Positions 34,516 to 46,416 of a stretch of 57,697 nucleotides of DNA are shown in pieces. This DNA is from Desulfobacterium sp. (GTDB lineage: Bacteria > Desulfobacterota > Desulfobacteria > Desulfobacterales > Desulfobacteraceae). How positions within the stretch are numbered: the first letter of the stretch is position 1; each line of letters starts with the position of its first letter. The stretch spans positions 1 through 57,697 of the forward strand of contig JAEINR010000029.1 in assembly GCA_016342325.1 (NCBI GenBank), read 5' to 3'. The position numbers were made by a program, and so were the translations under genes. A model generated the notes under the pieces. That model saw only the letters and a program-made list of their open reading frames with translations. It did no database searches and had not been told where the DNA came from.

Positions 34516-34720
34516 CCTACTTTGAATGGGTGAAAAGAAGTTGTTTTTTAAGGCCGTACGAAAAAGCTTGGTTCAGAACCGCGAATAGAAGTGGGCGAAT
34601 GGTGCCCTATGGAAGTCGCGAAAATATGTTTTCCTGGGAGTTATTATTGCTTTATGAAAAATTAAATGGAAAATTGTTTTTTGTCAACAAAAGATTGAGG
34701 AATTATAAGAGGGGAGGAAA

Positions 34721-35473
34721 TCAGGCTTCCGAACATTCCAGGTTAGCCATGGCATTGGCAAGGACAAGGTCATCTTGGGTAGTGATCTTGATGTTTTTGG
34801 CCGATCCCTGGGTCATGAAGACCCTGGGTCCCAGGTGGACCACCAAGGAAGCGTCGTCGGTTCCGAAGAATCCGGTTTCAAGGGCATGGTCGTGGGCCCG
34901 GACAACCAGATCAAGGTCAAAGCACTGGGGGGTCTGGACCTGGAACAGGGCGTTCCTGTCCACGTTTTCCCCGGTAAATCCCTCGGGATCAGACTTCACC
35001 AGGGTGTCCTTCACCGGAACCACCGGGATGGCAGCCCCATGCTTTTGGGCGGCGTTCACACAACTTTGGATCATGGGGATGTCCACAAAGGGACGGACAC
35101 CATCGTGGATAAGCACCAGGGCGGTGTCCCGAACCCGGGCAAGGGCCTCCACCCGGGAAAGCCCGTTTCGAACCGACCCTTGGCGCTCGGCACCGCCTTT
35201 GACCAGGATAACGCTTTGGTCCAGGCCGTGGGGCGTAAGGATTTCGTCCCGGCAGAAACCAAGATCCTGTTCCGGCACCACCAGTACAATGGCACTGATG
35301 CCGGGATAGCCATGGAACCGATTGAGGGTATGGACAAGAACGGGAAGGCCGACAAGATCCAGGTACTGTTTCCGAACCGCAGATTCCATGCGAAGGCCCT
35401 TGCCCCCGGCAACGATCACGGCAAAGATTTCAGGGTCCATCATGGGGGCTTTATGCCAGGCGTTTTCAGGCAT
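34721..35473 (-). CDS. ispD: 2-C-methyl-D-erythritol 4-phosphate cytidylyltransferase
   Basis: Third enzyme of the MEP isoprenoid pathway: it joins CTP to methylerythritol phosphate. 250 residues; nucleotide-binding GGKGLRMESAVRKQYLDL, HDGVRPFV and DNA-like motif QTPQCFD are all present. The start ATG at 35473 follows the HPr-fusion gene's stop by 6 bp; internal Met11/Met12 are alternatives. It is the last gene of a sufC-sufB-HPr fusion-ispD run. No ispF follows; 205 bp of gene-free sequence separates it from the vgrG remnant. Confidence 0.95.
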   Translation of the reverse strand: MPENAWHKAPMMDPEIFAVIVAGGKGLRMESAVRKQYLDLVGLPVLVHTLNRFHGYPGISAIVLVVPEQDLGFCRDEILTPHGLDQSVILVKGGAERQGSVRNGLSRVEALARVRDTALVLIHDGVRPFVDIPMIQSCVNAAQKHGAAIPVVPVKDTLVKSDPEGFTGENVDRNALFQVQTPQCFDLDLVVRAHDHALETGFFGTDDASLVVHLGPRVFMTQGSAKNIKITTQDDLVLANAMANLECSEA

Positions 35474-35479
35474 ATACCA

Positions 35480-36784
35480 TCACCTGAGATAGGAGAGTTC
35501 CGAAGGAAGGGGAACCCCTTTGCCCATGGAATCTTCTCCGTAATTGACCTTGGATAGGATCTCAAGATCGGCAAGGGCCCTGGAATCTCCCTTGAACTCG
35601 ACCTGCTGGACATCTTCCTTCTTGATTTTCCCCCCGGCCCACTGCATGTCAAGAACACTTGCCGCGTCAAAGCTGTCCTCACCGACACACATGGTCACCT
35701 CTCCGCCGTAGTGCTGGACGATCTTGGCCACCAGCAGGCTCGGCCGGCTGTGGAACCCCCTCTCCTGGGGAATGCCCACAATGATGGAGGAACGGTCAAT
35801 GCTTTCGTTCAGCACCTGGGAGGCAAGCTGTTTGCCCGATGAAAGGAATTGCCAGGCGTAAAACAGTCCGTAATTGATTGCCCGGTCCAGGAGGGCATCG
35901 GGATCGATGATCCCTGCCAGGGATTCACTAACACTCTTGTAGGTATCCTTGTACTCAACATCGTGGAGGTGGCGTTCATAAAAGTGGAGCAACCGTCCCA
36001 TGACCTGGAGGATATGGAATACGATGGAAAAATGGCTCCTGAGCAGTTTCAGCTTTCGGTTGCCTTGTAAAAAGCCGCCGTGGATCACGTAGGAATCAAA
36101 GGAACTCTGGAGATTGTGGAGGAGCATCTCGAACCTGCGGATGCCGACCTCGTTCACCTTTTCCGGGACCAGTTCCCGGATGGCCTGGCGGTCGTAGCGC
36201 TCGTAGAACGAGAACTGCTCAAAACCACCGATGATCTCCAGAAAATCGCTTGCAATGCTGGTAAGGTTCTGCTGCTGGGGGTCACGGTCATCCAGATCGT
36301 CGATATTATGCTCCAGCTGCTCGCCGGTCATGATCCCCGGGAAGAACCTTGGATCATACCCAAACTCGGGAATATCGATTTCAAGCTTGTTTGCCTCCTT
36401 GAGAATAACTGGCGCGGCAAGCTTGATGGAGTTCTGGATCATCAAGAGGGTTTCTTTGGACTCACGCTTGAACGCCTCTGTATCCTTGAGTTCGTAAAAC
36501 CCCAGACGGTTGAGGATGTGTTTCTGGGAATAGCCTGCCAAGGCAAGGTGACGCATGGCTGCGGAAAGCTCACGGTAGAAGACCCAATCCCGGTTGTTCT
36601 TTGCCCCATGAAAGTCGAGGAAATCCTCCAACAGGTGGGACGCAGTAATGAGCTTGGAGTAAAGCTTTTTGGTAAGGACGTAATCCTCTGAGTCCACGCC
36701 TTCAATGAAGCGGATGCACTTCAAATACTCAAAGGAGAATAAGTTTGCCTTTTCTTTGAACGATATTTCACAACTAATTGCCAT
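35480..36784 (-). CDS. Uncharacterised helical protein with C-terminal HPr domain
   Basis: 434 residues. Residues 1 to about 330 are mainly helical and not recognised. Residues about 337-420 match HPr, the phosphocarrier of the PTS: GIPQERGFHSRPSLLVAK places His345 at the position of HPr His15, and SFDAASVLDMQWAGG corresponds to the HPr helix-2 region. No Enzyme I or PTS permease gene is nearby, so this is probably regulatory. It lies between sufB (14 bp) and ispD (6 bp). Both partners concern Fe-S or isoprenoid synthesis, so a link to Fe-S supply is possible but not shown. Confidence 0.8.
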   Translation of the reverse strand: MAISCEISFKEKANLFSFEYLKCIRFIEGVDSEDYVLTKKLYSKLITASHLLEDFLDFHGAKNNRDWVFYRELSAAMRHLALAGYSQKHILNRLGFYELKDTEAFKRESKETLLMIQNSIKLAAPVILKEANKLEIDIPEFGYDPRFFPGIMTGEQLEHNIDDLDDRDPQQQNLTSIASDFLEIIGGFEQFSFYERYDRQAIRELVPEKVNEVGIRRFEMLLHNLQSSFDSYVIHGGFLQGNRKLKLLRSHFSIVFHILQVMGRLLHFYERHLHDVEYKDTYKSVSESLAGIIDPDALLDRAINYGLFYAWQFLSSGKQLASQVLNESIDRSSIIVGIPQERGFHSRPSLLVAKIVQHYGGEVTMCVGEDSFDAASVLDMQWAGGKIKKEDVQQVEFKGDSRALADLEILSKVNYGEDSMGKGVPLPSELSYLR

Positions 36785-36798
36785 GGTATGGTCAAGCC

Positions 36799-37980
36799 CT
36801 ACATCATGTCCTGTTCAGTCTCCTGAACTGCTTTGTCCATCCTTGCGACAAGTTCCGCAGGAAGTCCCTCGATATCCACATTTAAAAATCCCCTGACAAT
36901 GGTGGAGACCGCCTCGTCCTCATCAAGCCCCCTTGCCATGAGGTACTCGATCTCACGTTTGTCGATCTTTCCGACAGCTGCCTCATGGGAGAGTTCTACC
37001 CCGGGGGTGTGACCGGACAGCTCCGGAATCGCATGGAGAAGTCCCTCCTTGAGGATCAACCCCTTGCACTCCAGGTGTCCCTTGACTCCGGGTACGAGCG
37101 CCTTGATATGTCCCCTGGAGATGATGGTTCCACCGGCTACAATGGCCCTTGATATGATCTCGGCCCGTGCTCCGGGCGCCCTGAGCTCAACCACTGAGCC
37201 CACGTCCATGTATGAACCTTTACCGGCAACAAGAATGGAATTGAACCGGGCCGTGGCATCCTTTTCAAGATAGGTCACAGGATTGGATTCAAGGGAGCCC
37301 ACCGGCTTGAGGGAGATATAATTGGAAATAAACACCCCACCCTCTTCCACATGGACGGCGGTCCTCGGCCGGACGCAGACATTCTTGCCCCAGTCGTGGA
37401 TCATGGTGTATTTCAGGGTAGCCCCCTTTTTCACGAAAAACTCAGACAAACCGATGTGGATACCGGATTTAAGATGCTCAGAGGTGGAGCACCCGGCGAT
37501 GATATGGATCTCGGACCCCTCTTCGGCAATGATGAGGTTGTGGACGTTCTGGGCAAACCCTTCCTTTGCCATGTGAAGGCAGGTCTGAAGCGGTTTTTTC
37601 GTCTTCACCCCCGGCTTGCTTTGGATGAAGAACCCCTGGAGGGGGGCGTTTTTAGCCGATTGGGTGAACTGATCCTTTTCCGGATCCAGAAGCCGCCATA
37701 GGTATTTCCCACGCCCGGGGTCCTTTTCCAAGGCCTGGGCAATTCCGGAGATCTCCACCCCGTCCGTTGAGCCACTGCAGTGGACAATGGTGGCGTCCTT
37801 TTGGATAAAGGAACCGGATCGAAGGGAGGATTGGGTCTCGATCCCCACCTTCAGAAACGCCTGGGCATCTTCACCGTTTATCTGGCCAAGGGTCTCCTGG
37901 TAGCTGTGATCCTCGGCTTCGGCACTATAGTGGGCAAGGTCCACAGGGTTAGACTCATCTATGCTGAACATCCGACACAC
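36799..37980 (-). CDS. sufB: SufB/SufD-family Fe-S scaffold protein
   Basis: 393 residues. The right-handed beta-helix region ([29 protein letters not shown]) and the C-terminal [28 protein letters not shown] are typical of SufB/SufD. Only one such gene accompanies sufC, so this is the minimal SufBC type, also called SMS-like. It assembles Fe-S clusters in the cytoplasm with the SufC ATPase. The start overlaps the end of sufC by 22 bp. No sufS or sufU is present in the window. Confidence 0.93.
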   Translation of the reverse strand: MCRMFSIDESNPVDLAHYSAEAEDHSYQETLGQINGEDAQAFLKVGIETQSSLRSGSFIQKDATIVHCSGSTDGVEISGIAQALEKDPGRGKYLWRLLDPEKDQFTQSAKNAPLQGFFIQSKPGVKTKKPLQTCLHMAKEGFAQNVHNLIIAEEGSEIHIIAGCSTSEHLKSGIHIGLSEFFVKKGATLKYTMIHDWGKNVCVRPRTAVHVEEGGVFISNYISLKPVGSLESNPVTYLEKDATARFNSILVAGKGSYMDVGSVVELRAPGARAEIISRAIVAGGTIISRGHIKALVPGVKGHLECKGLILKEGLLHAIPELSGHTPGVELSHEAAVGKIDKREIEYLMARGLDEDEAVSTIVRGFLNVDIEGLPAELVARMDKAVQETEQDMM

Positions 37981-38714
37981 TCCTCATATCCGTACTCCCG
38001 GATCCACTTGAGAATTTCCCTGGCATTGCGTGAGCATCGCAGTTGCCCTTGGTAGAGAACCTGGCCTCTATCCGCCGTGATGTAATCAAGAATATGGCCG
38101 GTGTGGGTGATGACCAAGGCAGACTTTGGTTTGGCATTGACGAGGCCTTTCCCACAGGCGGGCTGATTTTTGATGCCCCGGTTCAACAGCTGGTTGATGT
38201 TGTCACCCAAGAGTACGATGGACTCAAGGTCCACCCCGGATTCAGGCTCGTCCAGAAGCAAAAGGTCGGGGTCCTGGGCTGCAAGCTGGAGAAGCTCACT
38301 TCGCTTGATCTCACCGCCGGACAGGTTACTGTTCACATCCCTGTCAAGAAAATCCTGGAAATTGAGGCGTTTGGACATGGCGTCCACATCCACCTTTCTT
38401 CCATTGCCGCAAATCTCCACCATCCGGCGGGTGGAAAGGCCGTTGATGGTGGGGGGGCGTTGAAAAAGAACACCGGTACCGAGTCTTGCCCTTTCATGTA
38501 CCGGCATGTGGGTGATGTCCTCACCCTTGAAACGGATCTTCCCCCGGGTGACCTTATATCCTGAAAAGCCCATGATGGTCATCATCAGCGATGTTTTTCC
38601 GGACCCGTTGGGTCCGAACAGGATGTGGGTCTCTCCCGGAGGAACGTGGAGGTTGACGTTCTGGAGAATCTCCTTTCCGCCAACCTCGACCTTAAGCTCT
38701 TCTATAAGTAGCAT
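37959..38714 (-). CDS. sufC: SufC, Fe-S assembly ABC ATPase
   Basis: 251 residues with Walker [10 protein letters not shown], signature [10 protein letters not shown] and Walker [13 protein letters not shown]. It drives conformational change in SufB. An insert near residue 195 ([19 protein letters not shown]) lengthens the loop before the H-switch region THTGH. First gene of the suf-HPr-ispD group; its leader holds a long inverted repeat (38742-38805), beyond which lies rnpB. Confidence 0.95.
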   Translation of the reverse strand: MLLIEELKVEVGGKEILQNVNLHVPPGETHILFGPNGSGKTSLMMTIMGFSGYKVTRGKIRFKGEDITHMPVHERARLGTGVLFQRPPTINGLSTRRMVEICGNGRKVDVDAMSKRLNFQDFLDRDVNSNLSGGEIKRSELLQLAAQDPDLLLLDEPESGVDLESIVLLGDNINQLLNRGIKNQPACGKGLVNAKPKSALVITHTGHILDYITADRGQVLYQGQLRCSRNAREILKWIREYGYEECVGCSA

Positions 38715-38741
38715 AATCGATCCTTATAAAACTGCTTTCAA

Positions 38742-38805
38742 CTCAACTTCCGGACGTCACCGTTGGTGAACAGCATGTAAAAACGTGCTGACTCCGAAAG
38801 TTGAG
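38742..38805 (-). promoter_or_regulatory. Long inverted repeat between rnpB and sufC
   Basis: Outer arms CTCAACTTCCGGA (38742 on) and TCCGAAAGTTGAG (to 38805) pair with one mismatch; inner CAGCA/TGCTG completes a 64-nt hairpin. The T-rich stretch after rnpB precedes it on the minus strand. It could end rnpB transcripts or regulate sufC through its leader. Confidence 0.55.
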
Positions 38806-38822
38806 CATTAAAAAGAAAAAAT

Positions 38823-39190
<368 letters not shown>

Positions 39191-39209
<19 letters not shown>

Positions 39210-39934
39210 TTTTCTTCTGGTTCAGCATAATAGAGAATTCTATTACACTGGGGGCACATAATCAAGCTATTGGCCCGCTGTACTTCAATGTATAGCTGGG
39301 GAGGAATACTCATAAAACATCCCCTGCACAAATGATCTCTCACCTGAACCACTGCCAAGCCACCGCTGGAATCAGAAATCTCGTTGAACTTCCGATAAAG
39401 CGACTTATCGAGTTTCACACCGATTTCTTCCCGCTGCTGACGGTATTGGGCCAGCAGTTCCCGATCATTTTCACCTTTTTTGTGGATCTCTTCCTGGTCC
39501 GCTCGATTCTTTTCGGCCAACTGGGCAAACTCGGACGCTTTCTCTTCAACAAGTGCCTGCTTGGCTTCCTCATCCTCAAGAAATTGAATCAAACCGTTCT
39601 CCAGATTGTCCTTGCGCTTCCGGTTATCGTCCACCTCGCGCTGGAGTGCCTGATAATCCTTGTTCGTCTTCACCAGCCGTAAGTTTTCGTTACTCTTGAC
39701 GATGCGATCGGCAACCATCTGAACTTCGGCTTCAGCCTCCTTGCGGAGGATAGTGGCCCGCTCAAGAGCATCCTTTTTAACCCCAAGGGCGGTCTCGAAC
39801 TTTGCCAACTTTTTTTCCAGGCTGGATTTATCCTTATCAATTTTCTTGAGAAAAGACTCGATACGAACGGTCTCGGTCTCAGCCTTCTGAAGCTGGACCA
39901 GAATATCGATATCCTCCCTTGTTATCTCCTGCAT
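39191..39934 (-). CDS. Coiled-coil C4 zinc-ribbon protein (DUF164/CdsZ-like)
   Basis: 247 residues. Residues 1-170 form a long coiled coil; the C-terminal zinc ribbon is CRGCFMSIPP...CPQCNRILYY. The family is widespread and often called a C4-type zinc-ribbon domain protein; possible ribosome- or nucleic-acid-associated roles have been proposed, none shown here. ATG at 39934 has AGGGGA upstream; a GTG seven codons earlier is possible. Its final codons form the 5' strand of rnpB helix P1, so the two genes overlap by about 19 bp. Confidence 0.92.
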
Positions 39935-40007
39935 CTTGATTTCCCCTGTGGCCACCCATTCTCCAGTGATCGCTGGAATGGAAACCAGCGGCGGGCGGCA
40001 CGCTAAT

Positions 40008-40826
40008 TTATACCATTATAAACGGGTCTAACTCACCGTCAAATCCCCTGACGTCGATCTCAAACCCTGCCGTTTCGGCTGATGAAACAAGGCGCTGAAC
40101 AAGGAGCTCCACAACGATATGCTCGGACGCAAAGTGACCGACATCGATGAGGGCAAGACCCGCCTGTTCAATTTCCCTTGCTTCATGATACTTCATGTCT
40201 CCCGTGATAAAAACGTCAGCCCCCGCCCCGAGGAACTCTTTCACAAGGGACCCTCCGCTTCCGGTACATACGGCTACTTTTTTTACCATGAGACCCCTGT
40301 CCCCCACGACCCGAAGGCCCGAGATACCAAGGTTCGATTTTATAGTGTCCGCAAGTTCAAAAAGCGGCATTGGCTGATCAAGCTCTCCGATTCTGCCGAG
40401 CCCCGGAGCCGGCGTAATTTCATCGTTTCCCGGAATCGAAGGTTGAAATCGGGACACTTGGGTCAGGCCAAGCTTTTGTGCGAAACAATCATTCAGGCCA
40501 CCCAGGGCCTTATCAAGATTTGTGTGGGCAGAGACAATGGAAATCTGGTCGGCTGCAGCAAGGGCAATAACCGCCCCGGGCATGGCGCCGAAATCGATGG
40601 AGCGCGGGGTACGGATCATGAGGGGGTGGTGGGTCAAAACCAGATCGGCTCCCCAGGCGACCGCCTCGGCCATGACCTCGGTTGTAACATCAAGGGCCAC
40701 TAGTACTCGACCAGCCGGCCAATCGATATTTCCGACCTGAAGCCCGGAGTTATCCCACTCCTCAGCAAGACCAAAGGGTGCGATATCATCTACCAGTTTC
40801 AGCAAATCCCTTGTTGTCAGGTTCAT
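40008..40826 (-). CDS. Nif3-like dinuclear metal-centre protein
   Basis: 272 residues, the short form without the YqfO insert. Metal-binding signatures are EEWDNSGLQVG, DLVLTHHPLM and the C-terminal DVGHFASE. Nif3-family proteins form hexameric rings with two metals per subunit; some act as GTP cyclohydrolase-like enzymes, but the role is unsettled. It stands 73 bp before the zinc-ribbon gene, a pairing I recall from other Desulfobacterota. A strong terminator separates it from the upstream tRNA. Confidence 0.93.
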   Translation of the reverse strand: MNLTTRDLLKLVDDIAPFGLAEEWDNSGLQVGNIDWPAGRVLVALDVTTEVMAEAVAWGADLVLTHHPLMIRTPRSIDFGAMPGAVIALAAADQISIVSAHTNLDKALGGLNDCFAQKLGLTQVSRFQPSIPGNDEITPAPGLGRIGELDQPMPLFELADTIKSNLGISGLRVVGDRGLMVKKVAVCTGSGGSLVKEFLGAGADVFITGDMKYHEAREIEQAGLALIDVGHFASEHIVVELLVQRLVSSAETAGFEIDVRGFDGELDPFIMV

Positions 40827-40850
40827 ACATTCCCCTTAGAATAAAAACAG

Positions 40851-40882
40851 AAAGAGCGTGGCATTCTTCACCACGCTCTTTA
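40851..40882 (-). terminator. Intrinsic terminator after the tRNA
   Basis: A perfect 11-bp stem (AAAGAGCGTGG/CCACGCTCTTT) is followed on the minus strand by CTGTTTTTATT. It should end the dnaG-rpoD-tRNA transcripts before the Nif3 gene. Confidence 0.9.
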
Positions 40883-40981
40883 TCGACCTATCAAAACCCA
40901 ATTGCAACAATACAGCCATATATAGTCATCCACCCTCTGTCTAGTAAACGCAACCATTCCAATTGAAACGGCCTGACAAGA

Positions 40982-41057
40982 TGGTGGGCCCACCTGGGTT
41001 CGAACCAGGGACCGACCGGTTATGAGCCGGTGGCTCTACCAACTGAGCTATGGGCCC
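40982..41057 (-). tRNA. tRNA with CAT anticodon (elongator Met or Ile2)
   Basis: A 76-nt cloverleaf with encoded CCA. Acceptor GGGCCCA pairs with TGGGCCC plus discriminator A; D-arm GCTCAGTTGGTAGAGC; anticodon stem ACCGG/CCGGT with loop CTCATAA; T-arm CCTGGTTCGAACCCAGG. The anticodon is CAT and the acceptor is not initiator-like. Sequence alone does not separate elongator Met from tRNA-Ile2, whose C34 is changed to lysidine. Confidence 0.95.
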
Positions 41058-41113
41058 TTGCACTCCATCAACGAACTGAGGAAGTATATAGGATATATGA
41101 ATTATGTCAAGGG

Positions 41114-42991
<1,878 letters not shown>

Positions 42992-43018
42992 AGAAAAATG
43001 CCTCCCAAAGGCTTTTTA

Positions 43019-44818
43019 TCATTCATAACCATGCAATTGCCGAATTTCCGCTTGCCTCTTCTTTAGGAGGTCAAGGGGAAGCTGGGAATCACCGCCCTGT
43101 TCCGCTCTTCTTATTTGGTTTGCCAAGGTGTTTTCGTTCCTGTTCCTCACCTTGACAATTCTTTTCATTAAAAAAATAGATTTATCTAAAACTTTATCCG
43201 ATTGCCCACCATCCATCATGGCAAGGGAAGCAACCAGCTCTCGATCCCCATCGTTCTCCAAGACAGCCATAAGATCAGCAGCCAGAGACCCTTCATGTTC
43301 CTCAAACCCTATTACAATCGCTCCGATCCTGCGGAACCGCTCACAATAGAAATAATCCAGAAGGCATCGATTTCGTGCCTCAGCCCTCACATCCGAATAT
43401 TGCAGAAGCATGGCGAGCATCTGCCGCTCCCGCCGGTAGGACTCAAGCCCTGCGTCACCCCCATCCTGGCTCGGTGACCGCCCCCCTTCGATGTCTGCCG
43501 GCATTCGCCGACCCGTCTTAAGACCGGCAACCGTATCCCGAACCTTCTCAAGAACGGCAGCCTCATCAATTCCAAGACGCTGGGCAAGCTCCCTGACATA
43601 AAGGGACCTTGCCGCACTATCCTCGACAGATGCAAGATGCCCTTTCATTTCATCCAAGATAGAGATCCTACCCTCAACGGAACTGCCAAACTTAGTCACA
43701 GCCGTTTCCGTGAGAAAGTCTATAACCGACATGGCCTCGTCTGCAACCCCTTGGAACTCTTGGGCGCCAAAGGAAGTGACAAACGAATCAGGATCCTGCC
43801 CCCGGGGAAGCACCAAAATCCGAACATCCAGTCCCTCCGTCACAAAGGTTGCAATACTTCGCTTTGCGGCATTGATACCGGCATCGTCGGAATCAAATAC
43901 AAGTACAGCCCTGGAAGCATACCCCTTTAATAACCTGACATGATCGGATGTCAACGCTGTCCCAAGGCTTGCCACTGTATTTCTGACCCCGTTCTGAAAA
44001 AGGGAAAGAAAATCAAAATACCCTTCAACAATATAAACACAATCGGCCTGCCTGCAATACTGCTTTGCAGCATGCAGTCCGTAAAGCATTCTTCCTTTAC
44101 TGTAAACAGGGGTTTCAGGGGAATTGAGATACTTTGGCATGGCGTCATCCATGACCCGCCCTCCAAAACCTGCCACCTGCATACTGATATCGACAATGGG
44201 AAAGATGATCCTGTTCCTGAACCGATCATAATACCCGGCTTTCTGCTCCCTGGCAAGCACAAGCCCAGACTGCTCGGCCAGACTCCGACTAAGCTTCATC
44301 CGCCTGAAGAAAGAAACCATGTCATCCCAGCTCTCCTGGGCAAAACCAAGGGAGAACTGCTCGATGGTTTCAGAGGTGATGCCGCGATCCTTCATATACT
44401 TCCTGGCCATATCCGCCTTGGGACTGTTGCTTAAAAGCCCACAATAGTGCTCCATGACCTGATTGTTGAGTCTGAAGAGCCCTTCTCTCAGCGCAAGCTG
44501 CTTCTGTCTCTCCGGGCTGACCTGTCCGGTCTCCACCTGGATATTGTATCTCCTGGCAGCCATCTTCACGGCCTCTGGAAACGAAAGACCGTGGTGGCGC
44601 ATCAAAAACGAGAAAACATTACCCCCGGCACTGCAACCGAAGCAGTGGAATATCTGTTTTTCCGGACTAACAGAAAACGAGGGGCTCTTTTCGGAATGAA
44701 ACGGGCAGAGACCAAAATAGTTTCTACCCGATTTCTTTAAAATCACCGACTCTGATATGATATCCACAATATCAGAGACATTGATTATCTCCGAAATTTT
44801 CTCTTGGGGAATAAGCAT
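43019..44818 (-). CDS. dnaG: DNA primase
   Basis: 599 residues. Zinc-binding domain (CPFHSEKSPSFSVSPEK...FHCFGC), the Toprim catalytic core (VEGYFDFLSLFQNG, LVFDSDDAGINAAKR) and a C-terminal helicase-binding region. It synthesises RNA primers at the replication fork. The start ATG is MLIPQEKISEI, standard for the family. It is 27 bp upstream of rpoD on the same strand. Confidence 0.98.
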   Translation of the reverse strand: MLIPQEKISEIINVSDIVDIISESVILKKSGRNYFGLCPFHSEKSPSFSVSPEKQIFHCFGCSAGGNVFSFLMRHHGLSFPEAVKMAARRYNIQVETGQVSPERQKQLALREGLFRLNNQVMEHYCGLLSNSPKADMARKYMKDRGITSETIEQFSLGFAQESWDDMVSFFRRMKLSRSLAEQSGLVLAREQKAGYYDRFRNRIIFPIVDISMQVAGFGGRVMDDAMPKYLNSPETPVYSKGRMLYGLHAAKQYCRQADCVYIVEGYFDFLSLFQNGVRNTVASLGTALTSDHVRLLKGYASRAVLVFDSDDAGINAAKRSIATFVTEGLDVRILVLPRGQDPDSFVTSFGAQEFQGVADEAMSVIDFLTETAVTKFGSSVEGRISILDEMKGHLASVEDSAARSLYVRELAQRLGIDEAAVLEKVRDTVAGLKTGRRMPADIEGGRSPSQDGGDAGLESYRRERQMLAMLLQYSDVRAEARNRCLLDYFYCERFRRIGAIVIGFEEHEGSLAADLMAVLENDGDRELVASLAMMDGGQSDKVLDKSIFLMKRIVKVRNRNENTLANQIRRAEQGGDSQLPLDLLKKRQAEIRQLHGYE

Positions 44819-44942
44819 ATTATCGAGACAAGCTCCAAATCCAGGTTAACTTTTAATAAAAACTATCAAGATAATGACTGGACATCAATTGTCAACACCA
44901 CTGGCGAACAAAGAGTGACGTTCAACGGGATTCAATACCGGA

Positions 44943-45530
44943 TCAAAGACTTCCCTTACTGGATAAAACCCCGGCGATATTGCCATCAATTTTGCAAGCA
45001 TGCTTCAATGCCCTTCCCAGGGCCTTAAATATAGACTCAAGTATGTGGTGCTCGTTGTCACCGTAATCGGCATTGATGTGAAGGTTCAACCCCCCCTTGA
45101 CACTAAACGCCATAAAAAATTCTTTGGCAAGGTAGGCATCGAAACTGCCGACGGACCGGATGGTTGAAGGAAGATTGTACACAAGATAGGGACGGTTGGA
45201 GAGATCCACATTCACCCTAGAAAAGGCTTCATCCATGGGCACGGCGCCCTGTCCGTACCGACATATTCCCTCCCGTTTCCCCAAGGCCCTTGACAGGGCC
45301 TGGCCAAGAACAAGACCGGTATCTTCAACGGTATGGTGAAAATCCACCTCAAGATCCCCCTTGGCCTTCAGCGCAAGGTCAAAAAAACCATGCACCGCAA
45401 AGAGTGTCAGCATGTGATCAAAAAAAGGAATACCCGTTGAAACATCGGCTTTCCCGGAACCGTCAATCGTCAATTCGACTTCGATTTCTGTCTCGCGTGT
45501 TACCCGGCTTATCTCTGCTGTTCGATCCAT
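44943..45530 (-). CDS. hisB: Imidazoleglycerol-phosphate dehydratase
   Basis: 195 residues, the monofunctional length. Catalyses the dehydration of IGP to imidazole-acetol phosphate in histidine synthesis. Two metal-binding His clusters are present: FFDHML with VDFHHTVEDTG, and the C-terminal DNEHHILESIFKALGRAL. It stands alone; no other his gene is in the window. The 257-bp gap to the next divergent gene probably carries its promoter. Confidence 0.97.
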   Translation of the reverse strand: MDRTAEISRVTRETEIEVELTIDGSGKADVSTGIPFFDHMLTLFAVHGFFDLALKAKGDLEVDFHHTVEDTGLVLGQALSRALGKREGICRYGQGAVPMDEAFSRVNVDLSNRPYLVYNLPSTIRSVGSFDAYLAKEFFMAFSVKGGLNLHINADYGDNEHHILESIFKALGRALKHACKIDGNIAGVLSSKGSL

Positions 45531-45787
45531 GTAAAATTAGCCTTGCATATTCCCTATTGTTGTTATATGTAATTAACTCGATCGTCGATATCATCCCATT
45601 TTAAATGCGGATTCTTGAAGTATACAGGCTTAAACCCCTTGGTGTCAACGGTTTTATGGACAAACACCCGGATAGCCTTCTGCTCTTGACCGTAACCCCC
45701 CCTAAGTCAAACGTTTTTTCCTTGCAAAAAAAGTCTGAACTCCTGTATTATCCAATCCAGACCCTTACCGATTTCAGGAGGACGATC

Positions 45788-46405
45788 ATGACGCCCATCG
45801 TTGCATCCCAGACCCCACACATGACCGGTTTTACCACCGTTCCAACCCCTGATCCTGCCCTGAAAAACGAGTCCGCAAAAGCCACCACCGATGGTGGAGA
45901 ACGCGAACCCAAAAGCAATACAGCGCCCCTTGAAAAAACCACAGGGGAGAGCGATCAGGCACAAACAGTGGGATTGACCGAAGGGGAACTCAAACTCGTT
46001 CAGGCGCTGAAAAGAACCGATACCGAGGTGCGGGCCCATGAAATGGCGCATATCTCAGCAGGAGGACAATATGTAACTTCGGGAGCCAAACTTGAGTACA
46101 CCCGGGGTCCGGACGGTATAAACTACGCGGTTGCAGGTGAGGTATCCATTGACACCTCTGCCATTCCCGGGAACCCTCGGGCCACGATGGAAAAAATGCG
46201 CAGGATCAAAGCCGCCGCCCTTGCCCCGGCATCCCCATCGGCCCAGGACCGAAAAGTGGCAGCCAATGCCGCAGCCACTTCAGCCAGCGCCGCTGGGGAA
46301 CTGATAATGCTCAGGGCAGCCAAGGGCAAAGATGCGGCAGCAGCCTATGCCGCCACGGCCGAAAAAGAAAAACAGCCCGGAACCCTCCTGGATATCGCTG
46401 CCTGA
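45788..46405 (+). CDS. Putative metalloprotease, SprA/CJM1_0395 family
   Basis: 205 residues. The N-terminal ~70 are low-complexity; then VRAHEMAHISAGGQYVTSGAKLEYTRGPDG provides an HExxH-like HEMAH zinc motif, followed by YAVAGEVSIDTSAIPGNP and an Ala-rich tail. The family is annotated as putative metalloprotease; activity is not proven. ATG at 45788 has AGGAGG six bases upstream; the longer frame to 45605 lacks family similarity. No signal peptide is evident. Confidence 0.88.
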   Translation: MTPIVASQTPHMTGFTTVPTPDPALKNESAKATTDGGEREPKSNTAPLEKTTGESDQAQTVGLTEGELKLVQALKRTDTEVRAHEMAHISAGGQYVTSGAKLEYTRGPDGINYAVAGEVSIDTSAIPGNPRATMEKMRRIKAAALAPASPSAQDRKVAANAAATSASAAGELIMLRAAKGKDAAAAYAATAEKEKQPGTLLDIAA

Positions 46406-46416
46406 TTTTGGTCCGG

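Noticed and set aside
34530-35309. Plus-strand frame opposite ispD
   Set aside because: Arg/Ser/Trp-rich shadow of a strongly conserved ispD gene.
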